Positions 51,361 through 61,118 of a stretch of DNA of 64,000 nucleotides are shown here, one piece after another. Made by a program: the position numbers and the translations under genes. The stretch covers positions 1 to 64,000 of the forward strand of contig NZ_PQNY01000003.1 of NCBI RefSeq assembly GCF_002917885.1, given 5' to 3'. The first letter of the stretch is position 1. Every line of letters begins with the position of its first letter. A model generated the notes under the pieces. It was not told the DNA's origin. It did no database searches and saw nothing but the letters and a program-made list of their open reading frames with translations. The stretch comes from Flavobacterium croceum DSM 17960. GTDB taxonomy: Bacteria; Bacteroidota; Bacteroidia; Flavobacteriales; Flavobacteriaceae.

Positions 51361-53745
51361 TTATTTAGCTTTAAAAATCAATTTTGTTGAAGTAGCAATA
51401 ATTTCTTTTTTGTTTAATTTCATTTTTCGAAACTGCCCTTCATTGTACATTTTGGCTTGGTCGCTGTAATGCGCACTTAAAGGTACACCCGATTGCCCCG
51501 TTGGTAAAATGGAAACCGCATTTTCAACATCAGAAAAATCAATAATTCTTCGTGTAGATGGACCCGCTTTTACAGTATATTGCTTTTCATCTGTTAAAGC
51601 AAATAACAAATTGTTTATAACTTCGTTGCTTCCGGCTACTTCAAATGTTCCTACATTAAAAAGCGGGGCTAGTATTTTTACTTTTCCTACTGGGTGTATG
51701 TGTTCTAGTTTATGAACTTTATTCCACGTCCACTCGTTTGGATTAGAATTTAGTTGTTTTTCGAGCGATGCTATTGCTTGTTGTAATGATAGAGTTAGTA
51801 TGTCTGATTGCGTTTCTACTTTATTTTTGGTAGAAGTATTATCCCACCAAACAGAATTTGGATTCAAACATTGGGTTGTCAAAACTTGCTTTATAACATG
51901 AGTACCCATAAGCACATTAAATTTTTCTTCGCCAAGCTCGTCTTTAAAAGTGTTTTTTAAATAAAAATACAGCCATTTATTGTATATTGTTGGTGCGGTT
52001 TCGTTTAAATCGTTATTGCCTTGCCAATGAGACAAAGTATTATAGGCTATTTGAAAATTCTTAGATTGATTTTTTACAGATACTTTACTCAGCATTTCTT
52101 TGATTGTTTTTGATACTGTAGCAGAAGTATTGTCTACTATCATTTTTTGAACATCTGTAGATGTCCAATTATTTTTTTGTTGCAATAAATAATCGATTCT
52201 TGTAGCTCTATCTTTTGGCAAGTAGTAACCCGGATACAAATATCCATCTACCGCTTCTGGCTGATTGTTTGCCGAATAAACATAATGCCACGAAGGGTTT
52301 AACGCTTGCGGATTTTTAGAAAAATCTAAAAACTCTTTTTTATCATCTATTCCATTAGAACCGTTTAATATAAAATTTGGATTTACATTTTCGGGCATTT
52401 TGTATAATTTACCCGCCGTAGTCCATGCAATATTTCCGAGAGCATCTCCATACATAATGTTTAGACCAGGTGCATGGATAAGCTCTACTCCTTTTTTGTA
52501 TTGTTTATAGTTTGTAGCATGCGATAACGCATATACTGCTTTTAAAATATTATTTGGTTCAGATGTATATATCCAAGACATACTTATGGGTTGGCTAGAA
52601 GTTACTGCATCTAAAACATCGTTTATAATAACACCATGAATAGTTTTCTTTACGTGCAATAGTACACTCGCACTATCTTTTACGTGAATTGAAAGGTTTT
52701 TGGTTTCAAGAGTGTTTACTTTGTTGTTTACATAATATTCTGAAGGCTTTTTGGGGTTTATCTTTTCTGAAAAAAAATCGATATCATCGTTTTCAAACAT
52801 GGTAAGTCCATACGCCATTTTTCTATTATGTCCTAATAACGGAAATGGTGTGCCTGCCAAATAATACCCATATATTTCATAATCGGGACACGATATATGT
52901 GCTTCAAACCAAGTACAAGGTTGCGAAAACCCAATATGCGGATCGTTGGCAAAAATAACTTTACCATTTTTTGTTTTTTCGGCACCAATAACCCAACTAT
53001 TACTACCTATAAAAGGCGGTAATGGTTGATTTTCGAGCATTGCTGTAATGCTTTGTGCAATTTTGGAATATTCTATTTCTTTTCCTTGAAAATTTTTTAT
53101 TTGAGTTGTATTTAATGTTCCGCTTAATCCAAAATCTTGCAAATACGGATCGCCTAGACTATTTTTAATATCGGTAAGCAACGGATCTGTTTTTTGAGCC
53201 ATAGCAAAACTAAATGACATAAATCCGAAAATATTGTATATATCTTTTAAGGTAAAATCTTGTTTTTTAATGCCTAATAAAGTAAATTCTACGGGTGTTT
53301 TGCCCTGATGTAAATATTGATTTACACCATCTAAGTAGGCAGAAGCCATAACATATTCTTGAGAATTTTTATCTAATAAATCGACTGCTTTTTGAGAATT
53401 TTCATCAATTCCAAGTGAGGCAAAAAATTTGTCGTTTTTAAGTGTTTTTGAACCAAATAGTTCCGAAAGTCTTCCTGGCGCTATTCTACGCATGAGTTCC
53501 ATTTGCCATAATCTTTCTTGAGCATGAACATAACCCAATGCTACCATAGCATCTTTTTGCGATGAGGCGTAGATATGAGGAACACCATACTCATCGAAAT
53601 AAACTTCTGTATCTTTAGAAATATTTTGTAGCGGTGTTTCACCCTCGTACTTAGGTCTTAATGAATAGAAATAAATAATTATGGCTAATGCGAATAAAGC
53701 TAGTAGAGAAAGTAAAACAAGTAGAGTTTTTTTAAGTTTTTTCAT
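51361..53745 (-). CDS. Penicillin acylase family protein (Ntn hydrolase)
   Basis: The 794-residue precursor starts with a membrane anchor or signal (KTLLVLLSLLALFALAIIIY). An alpha-subunit region has VPHIYASSQKDAMVALGYVH and QERLWQMELMRRIAPGRLSE. The likely autocleavage site is in IGSNSWVIG, where Ser248 becomes the N-terminal nucleophile of the beta subunit. FANDPHIGFSQPCTWFEAH and AGPSTRRIIDFSDVENA are further family marks. Members hydrolyse amide bonds of acylated amines; natural substrates in Bacteroidetes are mostly unknown. A -7 box on the minus strand lies upstream. The gene stands between kmo and the ureohydrolase gene, and any role in the kynurenine pathway is only a possibility. Confidence 0.9.
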   Translation of the reverse strand: MKKLKKTLLVLLSLLALFALAIIIYFYSLRPKYEGETPLQNISKDTEVYFDEYGVPHIYASSQKDAMVALGYVHAQERLWQMELMRRIAPGRLSELFGSKTLKNDKFFASLGIDENSQKAVDLLDKNSQEYVMASAYLDGVNQYLHQGKTPVEFTLLGIKKQDFTLKDIYNIFGFMSFSFAMAQKTDPLLTDIKNSLGDPYLQDFGLSGTLNTTQIKNFQGKEIEYSKIAQSITAMLENQPLPPFIGSNSWVIGAEKTKNGKVIFANDPHIGFSQPCTWFEAHISCPDYEIYGYYLAGTPFPLLGHNRKMAYGLTMFENDDIDFFSEKINPKKPSEYYVNNKVNTLETKNLSIHVKDSASVLLHVKKTIHGVIINDVLDAVTSSQPISMSWIYTSEPNNILKAVYALSHATNYKQYKKGVELIHAPGLNIMYGDALGNIAWTTAGKLYKMPENVNPNFILNGSNGIDDKKEFLDFSKNPQALNPSWHYVYSANNQPEAVDGYLYPGYYLPKDRATRIDYLLQQKNNWTSTDVQKMIVDNTSATVSKTIKEMLSKVSVKNQSKNFQIAYNTLSHWQGNNDLNETAPTIYNKWLYFYLKNTFKDELGEEKFNVLMGTHVIKQVLTTQCLNPNSVWWDNTSTKNKVETQSDILTLSLQQAIASLEKQLNSNPNEWTWNKVHKLEHIHPVGKVKILAPLFNVGTFEVAGSNEVINNLLFALTDEKQYTVKAGPSTRRIIDFSDVENAVSILPTGQSGVPLSAHYSDQAKMYNEGQFRKMKLNKKEIIATSTKLIFKAK

Positions 53746-53786
53746 TAAAAAGCAGGTGTATTTGCGGAGTAATTTAACAATTCTAT

Positions 53787-53794
53787 CAAAGTTA
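53787..53794 (-). promoter_or_regulatory. Bacteroidetes -7 promoter element
   Basis: The minus strand reads TAACTTTG, matching TAnnTTTG, 41 bp upstream of the penicillin-acylase-family start at 53745. Confidence 0.45.
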
Positions 53795-53800
53795 ATAAAA

Positions 53801-53834
53801 AAACCTAATAAGAAGTTTAATTCCTATTAGGTTT
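53801..53834 (-). terminator. Intrinsic terminator of the ureohydrolase gene
   Basis: AAACCTAATA (53801-53810) pairs with TATTAGGTTT (53825-53834) around a 14-nt loop. On the minus strand it is followed by a T-rich run. It lies 23 bp after the stop at 53857. Confidence 0.85.
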
Positions 53835-53856
53835 AACGTAATATTATTTTTTTAAC

Positions 53857-54942
53857 TTAAAAAACAATAGGCTTTCCTGTATGTAATCCATTATTTTTTG
53901 CCAACACACCACACATATGAAACAACATTCGTGCGCCTACATTACCATCCCAATCATCGTTTTCTCCTGGTGCTACTTCAACTAAATCAAAACCTATAAT
54001 TTCTTTACCACTATTCATTAATTTATTAAAAAGATAAGTAGCTTGCTCAAAAGAAAAACCTCCAGGAACTGGCGTACCTGTATTGGGGCAGTACCAAGGA
54101 TACATTCCGTCTATATCAAACGATATACAAACTTTTTGTGGAAGTTGATTGATTATTTCATCGCATTGTTGTTGCCATGTTTTGCCCTCAAACATTTGTT
54201 TTTTTATATCGCTATCTGTATGAACAATAACACGTTGTTTGGATTTTTGCACAACATCTACTTCTTGTTCACAAAAATCGCGAATACCAACTTGTACAAT
54301 TTTTGAAATTTGTGGAATCTGCAAGGCATTGTACATTATTGATGCGTGAGAATACGTAAAACCTTCATAAGCAATGCGTAAATCCATGTGCGCATCTAAG
54401 TGTAATATTCCAAAATTATCGTGTTTGGTAGCGAGCGCTTCATAATACCCAAGTGGTGTAGAATGATCTCCACCAAGAAGCACTACTTTCTTGCCTTGAT
54501 TTATCCAATAAAGTACTTTTTCTTTTACTTGAGTGTGTAATTCTCTACAAACTTTATTTATTTTGGCTAAATCTTCCTCAAGTGCTGGATAGGTTTCTAT
54601 AGCTTCTCCTGTTTCGAGCATTTCGATAATAGGTTGGGCTAAATCTTTATATTTATCTGAATTTTTTTTCCATTCTGATGGTATATCTGCATAGTAAACA
54701 CCTAGTTTCCATAGTTCTGGAAAATCTTGATGGTTCAAATCTACTTGATATGAGGCGTCTAATATAGCTTCTGGCCCGTCTGAAGCTCCGGCTCCATAAC
54801 TTACTGTAACTTCCCATGGAACTGGAATAATAATAATTTCTGATTGTTCTGCCGAAAATGGAAGTCCGAAAATAGTTGCATCGGCCAAGCCTGGCTGACT
54901 TGGATCAAATGATTCTATTATTTGTTGTTTAGTCATTTGCAT
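53857..54942 (-). CDS. Ureohydrolase (arginase/agmatinase/formiminoglutamase) family enzyme
   Basis: The 361-aa product has the binuclear manganese signatures of the family: VVLLGGDHSTPLGYYEAL, ILHLDAHMDLRIAYEG and CISFDIDGMYPWYCPNTGTP. The third motif reads DIDGMYPWYCPNTGTPVPGG where arginases have DxDxxDP. The N-terminal 100 residues are longer than in classical agmatinase. The substrate cannot be settled: agmatine, arginine, N-formiminoglutamate (the pathway of hutU) or another amidine or amide. Its location between kmo and kynU makes an N-formylkynurenine formamidase role worth considering, but that is inference. An ATG at 54936 is an alternative start. Confidence 0.88.
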   Translation of the reverse strand: MQMTKQQIIESFDPSQPGLADATIFGLPFSAEQSEIIIIPVPWEVTVSYGAGASDGPEAILDASYQVDLNHQDFPELWKLGVYYADIPSEWKKNSDKYKDLAQPIIEMLETGEAIETYPALEEDLAKINKVCRELHTQVKEKVLYWINQGKKVVLLGGDHSTPLGYYEALATKHDNFGILHLDAHMDLRIAYEGFTYSHASIMYNALQIPQISKIVQVGIRDFCEQEVDVVQKSKQRVIVHTDSDIKKQMFEGKTWQQQCDEIINQLPQKVCISFDIDGMYPWYCPNTGTPVPGGFSFEQATYLFNKLMNSGKEIIGFDLVEVAPGENDDWDGNVGARMLFHMCGVLAKNNGLHTGKPIVF

Positions 54943-55052
54943 TTTACTATGTTTAAGAATACTACAAAGATGTGAATTTTGTTTTTACTAGTACTAAAAA
55001 TCGATACAGATTTAGTATGACTAGTTAGAAAATAAATTACTCTTAACAAATT

Positions 55053-56339
55053 TTATTTATTATTTAAAAATAAAATACCTTGTTTTAAAATTTGTCCAAA
55101 GTTATACATATCTTCAAATGAGCAATACAATGGTACAGGAGCTAACCTAATTACATTGGGTTCGCGCCAATCTGTAATTACACCATTTGCCATAAGATAA
55201 TCAAACAATTTTCTGCCTTGCCCATGCAAATAAACCGAAAGTTGAGAAGCTCTCTCGGAAGCATGACTTGGCGTAATTATTTCAAAATGAGTATCGGGTA
55301 TTTGAGTGTCTATATCATGCAAAATATATTCGAGATAAGAAGTAATTAAATCTCTTTTTTGTACTAACATTTCCATACCTACCTCATCAAACATTTGTAA
55401 AGAAGCCAAATATGGTGCGAGAGTTAATACAGGCAAATTACTTACTTGCCAACCGTCTGCACCTTGTACAGGATCAAACACAGGCTCCATTTTAAAACGT
55501 CTTTCTTTGTTATGCCCCCACCAACCTGCAAAGCGAGGTAAATTACTTTGGTGATGCTTTTCGTGTACAAAGCAACCCGAAGCATTGCCAGGTCCAGAGT
55601 TCATGTATTTGTACGAACACCATGCTGCAAAATCTACCTCCCATTGGTGAAGCTCCATTTGTATATTTCCTGCTGCATGAGCCAAATCAAACCCAACATA
55701 AGCACCAATTTTGTGTCCTGCTTGGGTTATGGCTTTCATATCAAAAACTTGTCCTGTATAATAATTAACACCTCCCCAAAGAACTAAGGCTAATTCATCG
55801 CCTACTTCTTCGATTTTTGCAAGAATATCTTCTAATCGAATATTGTGTTCTCCCTCGCGTCTTTTTACTTCTACAAGCGCTTCATCTGGATTATACCCAT
55901 GATGTTTTACTTGCGATTGAAGCATATATTGATCGGAAGGAAATGCTTTTTCTTCACAAATAATTTTAAATCGTTTTGAAGTTGGTTTGTAAAATGAAAC
56001 CATTAACAAATGTAGATTGATTGTTAATGTGTTCATTACTGTAATTTCTGATGGTTTTGCACCAACTATTTTACTTAATGGTTCGGCTAATCTTTCGTGA
56101 TAATCCCACCATGGCTTTTCTGCAAAAAAATGTCCTTCAACAGCCAAATTGGCCCAATCGTTCATCACTTCATTGATGTAATATTGAGCAGACTTAGGCT
56201 GTAATCCTAATGAATTTCCTGTAAAATAAATTACATTTTTACCATTATGTTGAGGAAAAATAAACTGACTTTGGTAGTGATTAAGCTTATCTTGTTGATC
56301 TAGTTTTTGTGCGAATTCTAATGTATTTTGAAATTCCAT
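55053..56339 (-). CDS. kynU: Kynureninase
   Basis: The 428-aa PLP enzyme has YFTGNSLGLQPKSAQYYINE at the start. FDLAHAAGNIQMELHQWEVD contains the Asp that contacts PLP, and the Schiff-base lysine K244 is in AWCSYKYMNSGPGNASGCFV. It splits kynurenine or 3-hydroxykynurenine into anthranilate or 3-hydroxyanthranilate plus alanine. With kmo in the same region the likely product is 3-hydroxyanthranilate. The length and motifs match the family fully. It is separated by 110 bp from the ureohydrolase gene downstream on the same strand. Confidence 0.95.
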   Translation of the reverse strand: MEFQNTLEFAQKLDQQDKLNHYQSQFIFPQHNGKNVIYFTGNSLGLQPKSAQYYINEVMNDWANLAVEGHFFAEKPWWDYHERLAEPLSKIVGAKPSEITVMNTLTINLHLLMVSFYKPTSKRFKIICEEKAFPSDQYMLQSQVKHHGYNPDEALVEVKRREGEHNIRLEDILAKIEEVGDELALVLWGGVNYYTGQVFDMKAITQAGHKIGAYVGFDLAHAAGNIQMELHQWEVDFAAWCSYKYMNSGPGNASGCFVHEKHHQSNLPRFAGWWGHNKERRFKMEPVFDPVQGADGWQVSNLPVLTLAPYLASLQMFDEVGMEMLVQKRDLITSYLEYILHDIDTQIPDTHFEIITPSHASERASQLSVYLHGQGRKLFDYLMANGVITDWREPNVIRLAPVPLYCSFEDMYNFGQILKQGILFLNNK

Positions 56340-56440
56340 TTTACTATTTTTTTAAGGGTAAAAATACGGTTTTTATCTTATATCCACTACATACATTCAT
56401 AATGAATAGCGAAATGCCGTATGAAATTAGTATAAAAAAA

Positions 56441-56468
56441 CCGCCTCAAATTTTTTGTTTTGAGACGG
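56441..56468 (-). terminator. Intrinsic terminator of the RND operon
   Basis: CCGCCTCAAA (56441-56450) pairs with TTTGAGACGG (56459-56468) with one mismatch. On the minus strand it is followed by a T7 run. It lies 33 bp after the stop of the outer-membrane factor gene. Confidence 0.85.
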
Positions 56469-56501
56469 CTTCTTTATCTATACTTTACAAATTGACATTG
56501 G

Positions 56502-57935
56502 TTATTTCCAACCGCCACCTAAATTTCGATAGATATGCACAACAGCTGTCATTTGTTCTTTCTTGGTATCTACGAGTTCCAATTTTGTTTCCAAAGCATC
56601 ACGTTGCGTCATTAAAACTTCAAAATAATCTACTCGAGCAGATTTGAATAAATCATTGGATATACTTATCGATTTATTTAAAGCATCTACTTGTTGAGAT
56701 TTTAAACCATAGCTTTTTTCTAAATTACTTATTTTTGATAGTTGAGTAACCACTTCCAAATAGGCATTTAACACTGTTTTTTCATAATTAAATAATGCTT
56801 GAATTTGTCTGGCGTTGGCGTTGTTAAATTCTGCTTTAATAGCATTTTTATTAATTAAAGGCCCAGCAATATCTCCAACAAGCGAGTAAATAAGCGATTC
56901 GGGCATTGTAAATAAATAGTTAGGTTTAAAAGCATTAAAACCAACAGCAGATGAAATTTCTAAAGATGGGTAAAACTCTGCTCTAGCTACTCTAACATCG
57001 AGTTTTGCTGCCGCTAAATCGAGCTCTGCTTGTTTAATATCTGGGCGATTTGCAAGCAGTTGAGCAGGTATTCCACTATTTATATAAGCAGGTTTTAAAC
57101 TCAAAAAATCCGATTTATCTCGATTTATTTCTTGTGGATATCTACCGAGTAAAAAATTAATTCGATTTTCTACTTCTTTTATGTTTTGTAAAATTACATA
57201 CTCTTTATTTTTGGAAGAAAGAACTTCTGCTTGAAACTTTTGCACGCCCAATTCTGTAGCTCTAGCCGCTTCCTTTTGTACTTTAACGATTTCCAAGGCA
57301 TTGTTTTGCAAAAGTATATTTTGTCTTACTATTTCTAACTGAGTATCTAAGCTTAACAATTCATAATATGAATCGGCTACTTCGGCAATTAAGTTGGTAA
57401 GTACAAAATTTTTACCTTCAATGGTAGAAAGATATCTGGTTACGGCAGCTTTTTTGGAATTTCTAAGTTTTTTCCAAATATCTACTTCCCAATGTGCATA
57501 AGCTCCAAGTTTAAAATCAGATAATGGATCTGGAACTTCTTTTTCGGGCATTATCTCTGTTGATGCATCTCCTGCGCCTTGACTTGTATAACGTCCTACT
57601 TTATCAATTCCTGCCCCCGCACCTAAACCTACTGATGGCAATAATGCCCCTTTTCGCATGCGAATATCATTTTTTGCAATCTCAATTTCTTGTAAAGTAA
57701 TGTTAAGTTCTTGATTGTTTTTTAAAGCTTCATCAATTAAATTTACCAAATAAGGATCTTTAAAAAAGTTTCTCCATGTAATGCTCGAAATATTCGTTGT
57801 ATCATTACTATTAGTGTATAATTCTGGCACTTTTTTGCTACTATTGAGCTCTACAATTGATGGAACTTTACAACTTATTACAGCACAGCATATTGCTATA
57901 GGAATAATAATTCTATTGATATTATATTTATTCAT
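56502..57935 (-). CDS. RND efflux outer membrane lipoprotein, NodT/TolC family
   Basis: The 477-aa product has a lipobox (IIPIAICCAVISCKVP, Cys about 22). It carries the two outer-membrane efflux repeats of the TolC fold: NNQELNITLQEIEIAKNDIR and LLANRPDIKQAELDLAAAKL, with DVRVARAEFYPSLEIS. It forms the outer-membrane channel of the tripartite pump. Its start overlaps the end of the RND gene by 8 bp, so the two are translationally coupled. A terminator follows the gene. Confidence 0.93.
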   Translation of the reverse strand: MNKYNINRIIIPIAICCAVISCKVPSIVELNSSKKVPELYTNSNDTTNISSITWRNFFKDPYLVNLIDEALKNNQELNITLQEIEIAKNDIRMRKGALLPSVGLGAGAGIDKVGRYTSQGAGDASTEIMPEKEVPDPLSDFKLGAYAHWEVDIWKKLRNSKKAAVTRYLSTIEGKNFVLTNLIAEVADSYYELLSLDTQLEIVRQNILLQNNALEIVKVQKEAARATELGVQKFQAEVLSSKNKEYVILQNIKEVENRINFLLGRYPQEINRDKSDFLSLKPAYINSGIPAQLLANRPDIKQAELDLAAAKLDVRVARAEFYPSLEISSAVGFNAFKPNYLFTMPESLIYSLVGDIAGPLINKNAIKAEFNNANARQIQALFNYEKTVLNAYLEVVTQLSKISNLEKSYGLKSQQVDALNKSISISNDLFKSARVDYFEVLMTQRDALETKLELVDTKKEQMTAVVHIYRNLGGGWK

Positions 57936-60900
57936 GATGATCTATTTCTTCTGTTAAAGGTTTTTCCTCTTGATTTTTAGTGTATTTTATTCTTTCTGAT
58001 ATTCTACCAAAAATATAATATAGCCCTGGAATAATGAGAACTCCAAATACTGTCCCAAAGAGCATACCCCCTGCAGCTGCAGTACCAATAGTTCTATTAC
58101 CCAATTTACCTGGACCTGTTGCTAATACCAAAGGAATTAATCCTGCTATAAAAGCAAAAGAAGTCATTAAAATAGGTCTAAAACGCACTTTTGAGCCTTC
58201 TAATGCGGCTTGTAAAACCGAATAACCCGATCTGTGTTTTTGTGTAGCAAACTCTACTATAAGTACTGCATTTTTACCCAATAATCCAATAAGCATTACC
58301 ATAGCAATTTGAGCATAAATATTGTTTTCTAAGCCTAATAATTTAATTAAAAAGAAAGCTCCAAAAACACCCGCAGGTAGTGATAATATTACACTTAAAG
58401 GAAGAATAAAACTTTCATATTGTGCTGCCAAAATTAAATACACAAAAACCAAACAGATTAAAAATATGTATATGGCTGAGTTTCCTTGCGATACTTCATC
58501 TTTTGAAATACCTGCCCAATCTATACCAAAACCTCTCGGTAGTGTTTTTTCGGCAACTTCATTAATAGCTTTAATAGCCGAACCACTACTGTATCCTGGT
58601 GCTGCAGAACCGCTTATTTCGGAAGAGTTGTACATATTATGTCTGGTAATTTCGGCCAAACCATATACTTTTCTCATTTTCATAAAAGCAGAAAAAGGCA
58701 CCATTTCATCTCTATTATTTTTTACATAGAGTTTTAATATGTCTTCTGGTAATGCTCTATACTCTGGTGAAGCTTGTACCATTACTTTGTACTGACGACC
58801 GTACTTAATGAAACTAATTTCGTAATTACTACCTATGAGCGTAGATAATGTATTGGTGGCATTTTCTATTGTAACTCCTTTTTGTTGTGCTATATCATTG
58901 TCAATATCGAGCATATATTGTGGGAAACTTGCACTATAGAAACTAAATACAGAAGTAAGTTCTGGTCGTTTATTTAATTCTCTAACAAATTCATTATTAA
59001 TAGTCTCCATTTTTTTGTAATCTCCAGAGCCTCCTTTATCTAAAAGGCGTAATTCAAAACCACCTGCCGCCCCATAACCTGGTACTGCTGGAGGTTGAAA
59101 AAATTCTAAATTCGCTCCAGCAATATCTTTGGATTTTTCTTCCAGTTCTGTCATGATTTCTTGCACAGAATGCGATCTATCTTCCCAATTTTTAAGGTTT
59201 ACCAAACAGGTTCCTGAATTGGCACTTGTTCCTTCTGTTAAAATTTCATATCCAGCCAATGATGAAACAGATTGTACGCCTTCGATACCTTCGGCTATTT
59301 TTTGCAAACGTTCTGCTGCTTCATTTGTTCTTTCTAAAGTAGAACCAGGAGGCGTTTGTATAATAGCATAAAACATACCTTGATCTTCATTTGGAATAAA
59401 ACCAGATGGAACCGTTTTACTTATTATCCAAGTACCTATACAAAAGCCTATCAATACACCAAAGGTGAGTAAACGTCTAGTTACAGTAACATCTAATATT
59501 TTTTGATAACGCCCTGTTAATCTAAAAAACCACTCATTAAAAGCGTCTAAAAATTTATCTATAGGCGTTTTCTTTTTAGCTTTTCCGTGGTTGTTTTTTA
59601 AAATCATGGCACACAAAGCTGGGGTTAATGTAAGTGCTACAATTCCCGAAAGTATAATAGAAGTTGCCATAGTTATTGAAAACTGTCTGTAAAAAATACC
59701 TACAGGTCCAGGCATAAATGCCACAGGAATAAATACCGCTGCCATTAAAAATGTAATAGCTATAATAGCTCCCGATATTTCACGCATGGCTTTTTGTGTA
59801 GCTTTTAAAGGCGACAGGTGTTCTTCTTCCATTTTTGCATGTACGGCTTCAATAACAACAATGGCATCATCTACAACAACCCCAATAGCAAGCACTAAGG
59901 CAAACAAGGTAATTAAGTTTATGGTAATACCAAAAAATTGCATAAATACGAAAGTTCCTACCAAAGAAACTGGTACTGCCATAGCAGGTATTAATGTACT
60001 GCGCCAATCTCCTAAAAACAAAAACACAACCAATCCAACCAATATAAAGGCTTCAAAAAGCGTGTGCAATACTTTTTCTATAGAAGCATCTAAAAATTTG
60101 GATACATCGTAACTTATTTCGTAATCCATTCCTTTTGGAAATGAATTTGCTTTAATTTCTGCAAGTTTTGCCTTAACATCTTTAATAACTTGGCTCGCAT
60201 TACTACCATACGATTGTTTTAATACAATAGCAGCAGAAGGTCTACCATTTAGGTTAGAATAAATATCATACATAGAACTACCAAATTCAATTTTGGCAAT
60301 ATCTTTAAGTCTTAAAATTTCTCCATTTGGATTTGACCTAATAATTACATTTTCATATTGCTCTATGGTATTAAATCGACCTGAATATTTTAAAACATAC
60401 TCAAAAGATTGTGAACGCTTACCCGAACTCTCCCCTGCTTTACCAGGAGAGGCTTCTAAACTTTGTTGTGCTAAGGCTTCCATTACCTCATCGGCAGAAA
60501 CTTTATAGGCTAGCATTCTATCGGGCTTTAACCAAACACGCATAGAATATTCTCTATTTCCTAAAATATCTGCAAAACCAACTCCGTCTACCCTTTTTAG
60601 TTCGGAGAGTAAATTAATGTCGGCAAAATTGAATAGAAATTTTTGATCTGCTTTTGGATCTGTGCTGTAAAGGTTTACATAGAGTAACATATTTGATTCT
60701 TCTCTTGTAATTTTTACTCCTTCACGTACTACCAATGGTGGTAACTTATTGACCACAGAAGCTACACGGTTTTGAACATTTACTGATGCTTGATTTGGGT
60801 CTGTACCTACATTAAAAATAATTTGAATACTTGCTTCTCCATCATTTCCTGCATCTGAAGTCATGTATTTCATTCCAGGCACACCATTAATAGCTCTTTC

Positions 60901-61095
60901 TAGAGGTATTAATACTGCTTTGGTCATTAATTCTCCATTAGCACCTGGATACCCTACGGTTACATTTACTTTTGGTGGCGATATTGAGGGAAACTGGGTT
61001 ACAGGCAATTGAGTCATAGCCAAAATTCCCAATAAAGAGATGATTAACGATATTACTATCGATAATACGGGTCTTTGAATAAATTTATTAAACAT
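57928..61095 (-). CDS. RND efflux transporter, HAE1 (AcrB-like) family
   Basis: The 1055-aa product starts MFNKFIQRPVLSIVISLIIS and has 12 membrane helices in the RND pattern. The proton-relay Asp pair is in AIGVVVDDAIVVIEAVHAKM. GFIPNEDQGMFYAIIQTPPG and ALTLTPALCAMILKNNHGKA are HAE1 marks. LVFVYLILAAQYESFILPLS and VMLIGLLGKNAVLIVEFA confirm the AcrB-like group. It pumps hydrophobic or amphiphilic compounds, such as drugs or bile-like molecules, out of the cell using the proton gradient. The actual substrates are unknown. The periplasmic adaptor gene lies 23 bp upstream. Confidence 0.96.
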   Translation of the reverse strand: MFNKFIQRPVLSIVISLIISLLGILAMTQLPVTQFPSISPPKVNVTVGYPGANGELMTKAVLIPLERAINGVPGMKYMTSDAGNDGEASIQIIFNVGTDPNQASVNVQNRVASVVNKLPPLVVREGVKITREESNMLLYVNLYSTDPKADQKFLFNFADINLLSELKRVDGVGFADILGNREYSMRVWLKPDRMLAYKVSADEVMEALAQQSLEASPGKAGESSGKRSQSFEYVLKYSGRFNTIEQYENVIIRSNPNGEILRLKDIAKIEFGSSMYDIYSNLNGRPSAAIVLKQSYGSNASQVIKDVKAKLAEIKANSFPKGMDYEISYDVSKFLDASIEKVLHTLFEAFILVGLVVFLFLGDWRSTLIPAMAVPVSLVGTFVFMQFFGITINLITLFALVLAIGVVVDDAIVVIEAVHAKMEEEHLSPLKATQKAMREISGAIIAITFLMAAVFIPVAFMPGPVGIFYRQFSITMATSIILSGIVALTLTPALCAMILKNNHGKAKKKTPIDKFLDAFNEWFFRLTGRYQKILDVTVTRRLLTFGVLIGFCIGTWIISKTVPSGFIPNEDQGMFYAIIQTPPGSTLERTNEAAERLQKIAEGIEGVQSVSSLAGYEILTEGTSANSGTCLVNLKNWEDRSHSVQEIMTELEEKSKDIAGANLEFFQPPAVPGYGAAGGFELRLLDKGGSGDYKKMETINNEFVRELNKRPELTSVFSFYSASFPQYMLDIDNDIAQQKGVTIENATNTLSTLIGSNYEISFIKYGRQYKVMVQASPEYRALPEDILKLYVKNNRDEMVPFSAFMKMRKVYGLAEITRHNMYNSSEISGSAAPGYSSGSAIKAINEVAEKTLPRGFGIDWAGISKDEVSQGNSAIYIFLICLVFVYLILAAQYESFILPLSVILSLPAGVFGAFFLIKLLGLENNIYAQIAMVMLIGLLGKNAVLIVEFATQKHRSGYSVLQAALEGSKVRFRPILMTSFAFIAGLIPLVLATGPGKLGNRTIGTAAAGGMLFGTVFGVLIIPGLYYIFGRISERIKYTKNQEEKPLTEEIDHHE

Positions 61096-61118
61096 AATTT
61101 TATTGTATAAAAATTTGA

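Noticed and set aside
56309..56647. 112-codon frame spanning the gap between kynU and the RND operon
   Set aside because: It overlaps both neighbouring genes and the terminator at 56441-56468, and its product has no recognisable features.
58322..58729. 135-codon open frame on the plus strand
   Set aside because: It is antisense to the RND transporter gene, whose own frame is fully supported by family motifs.
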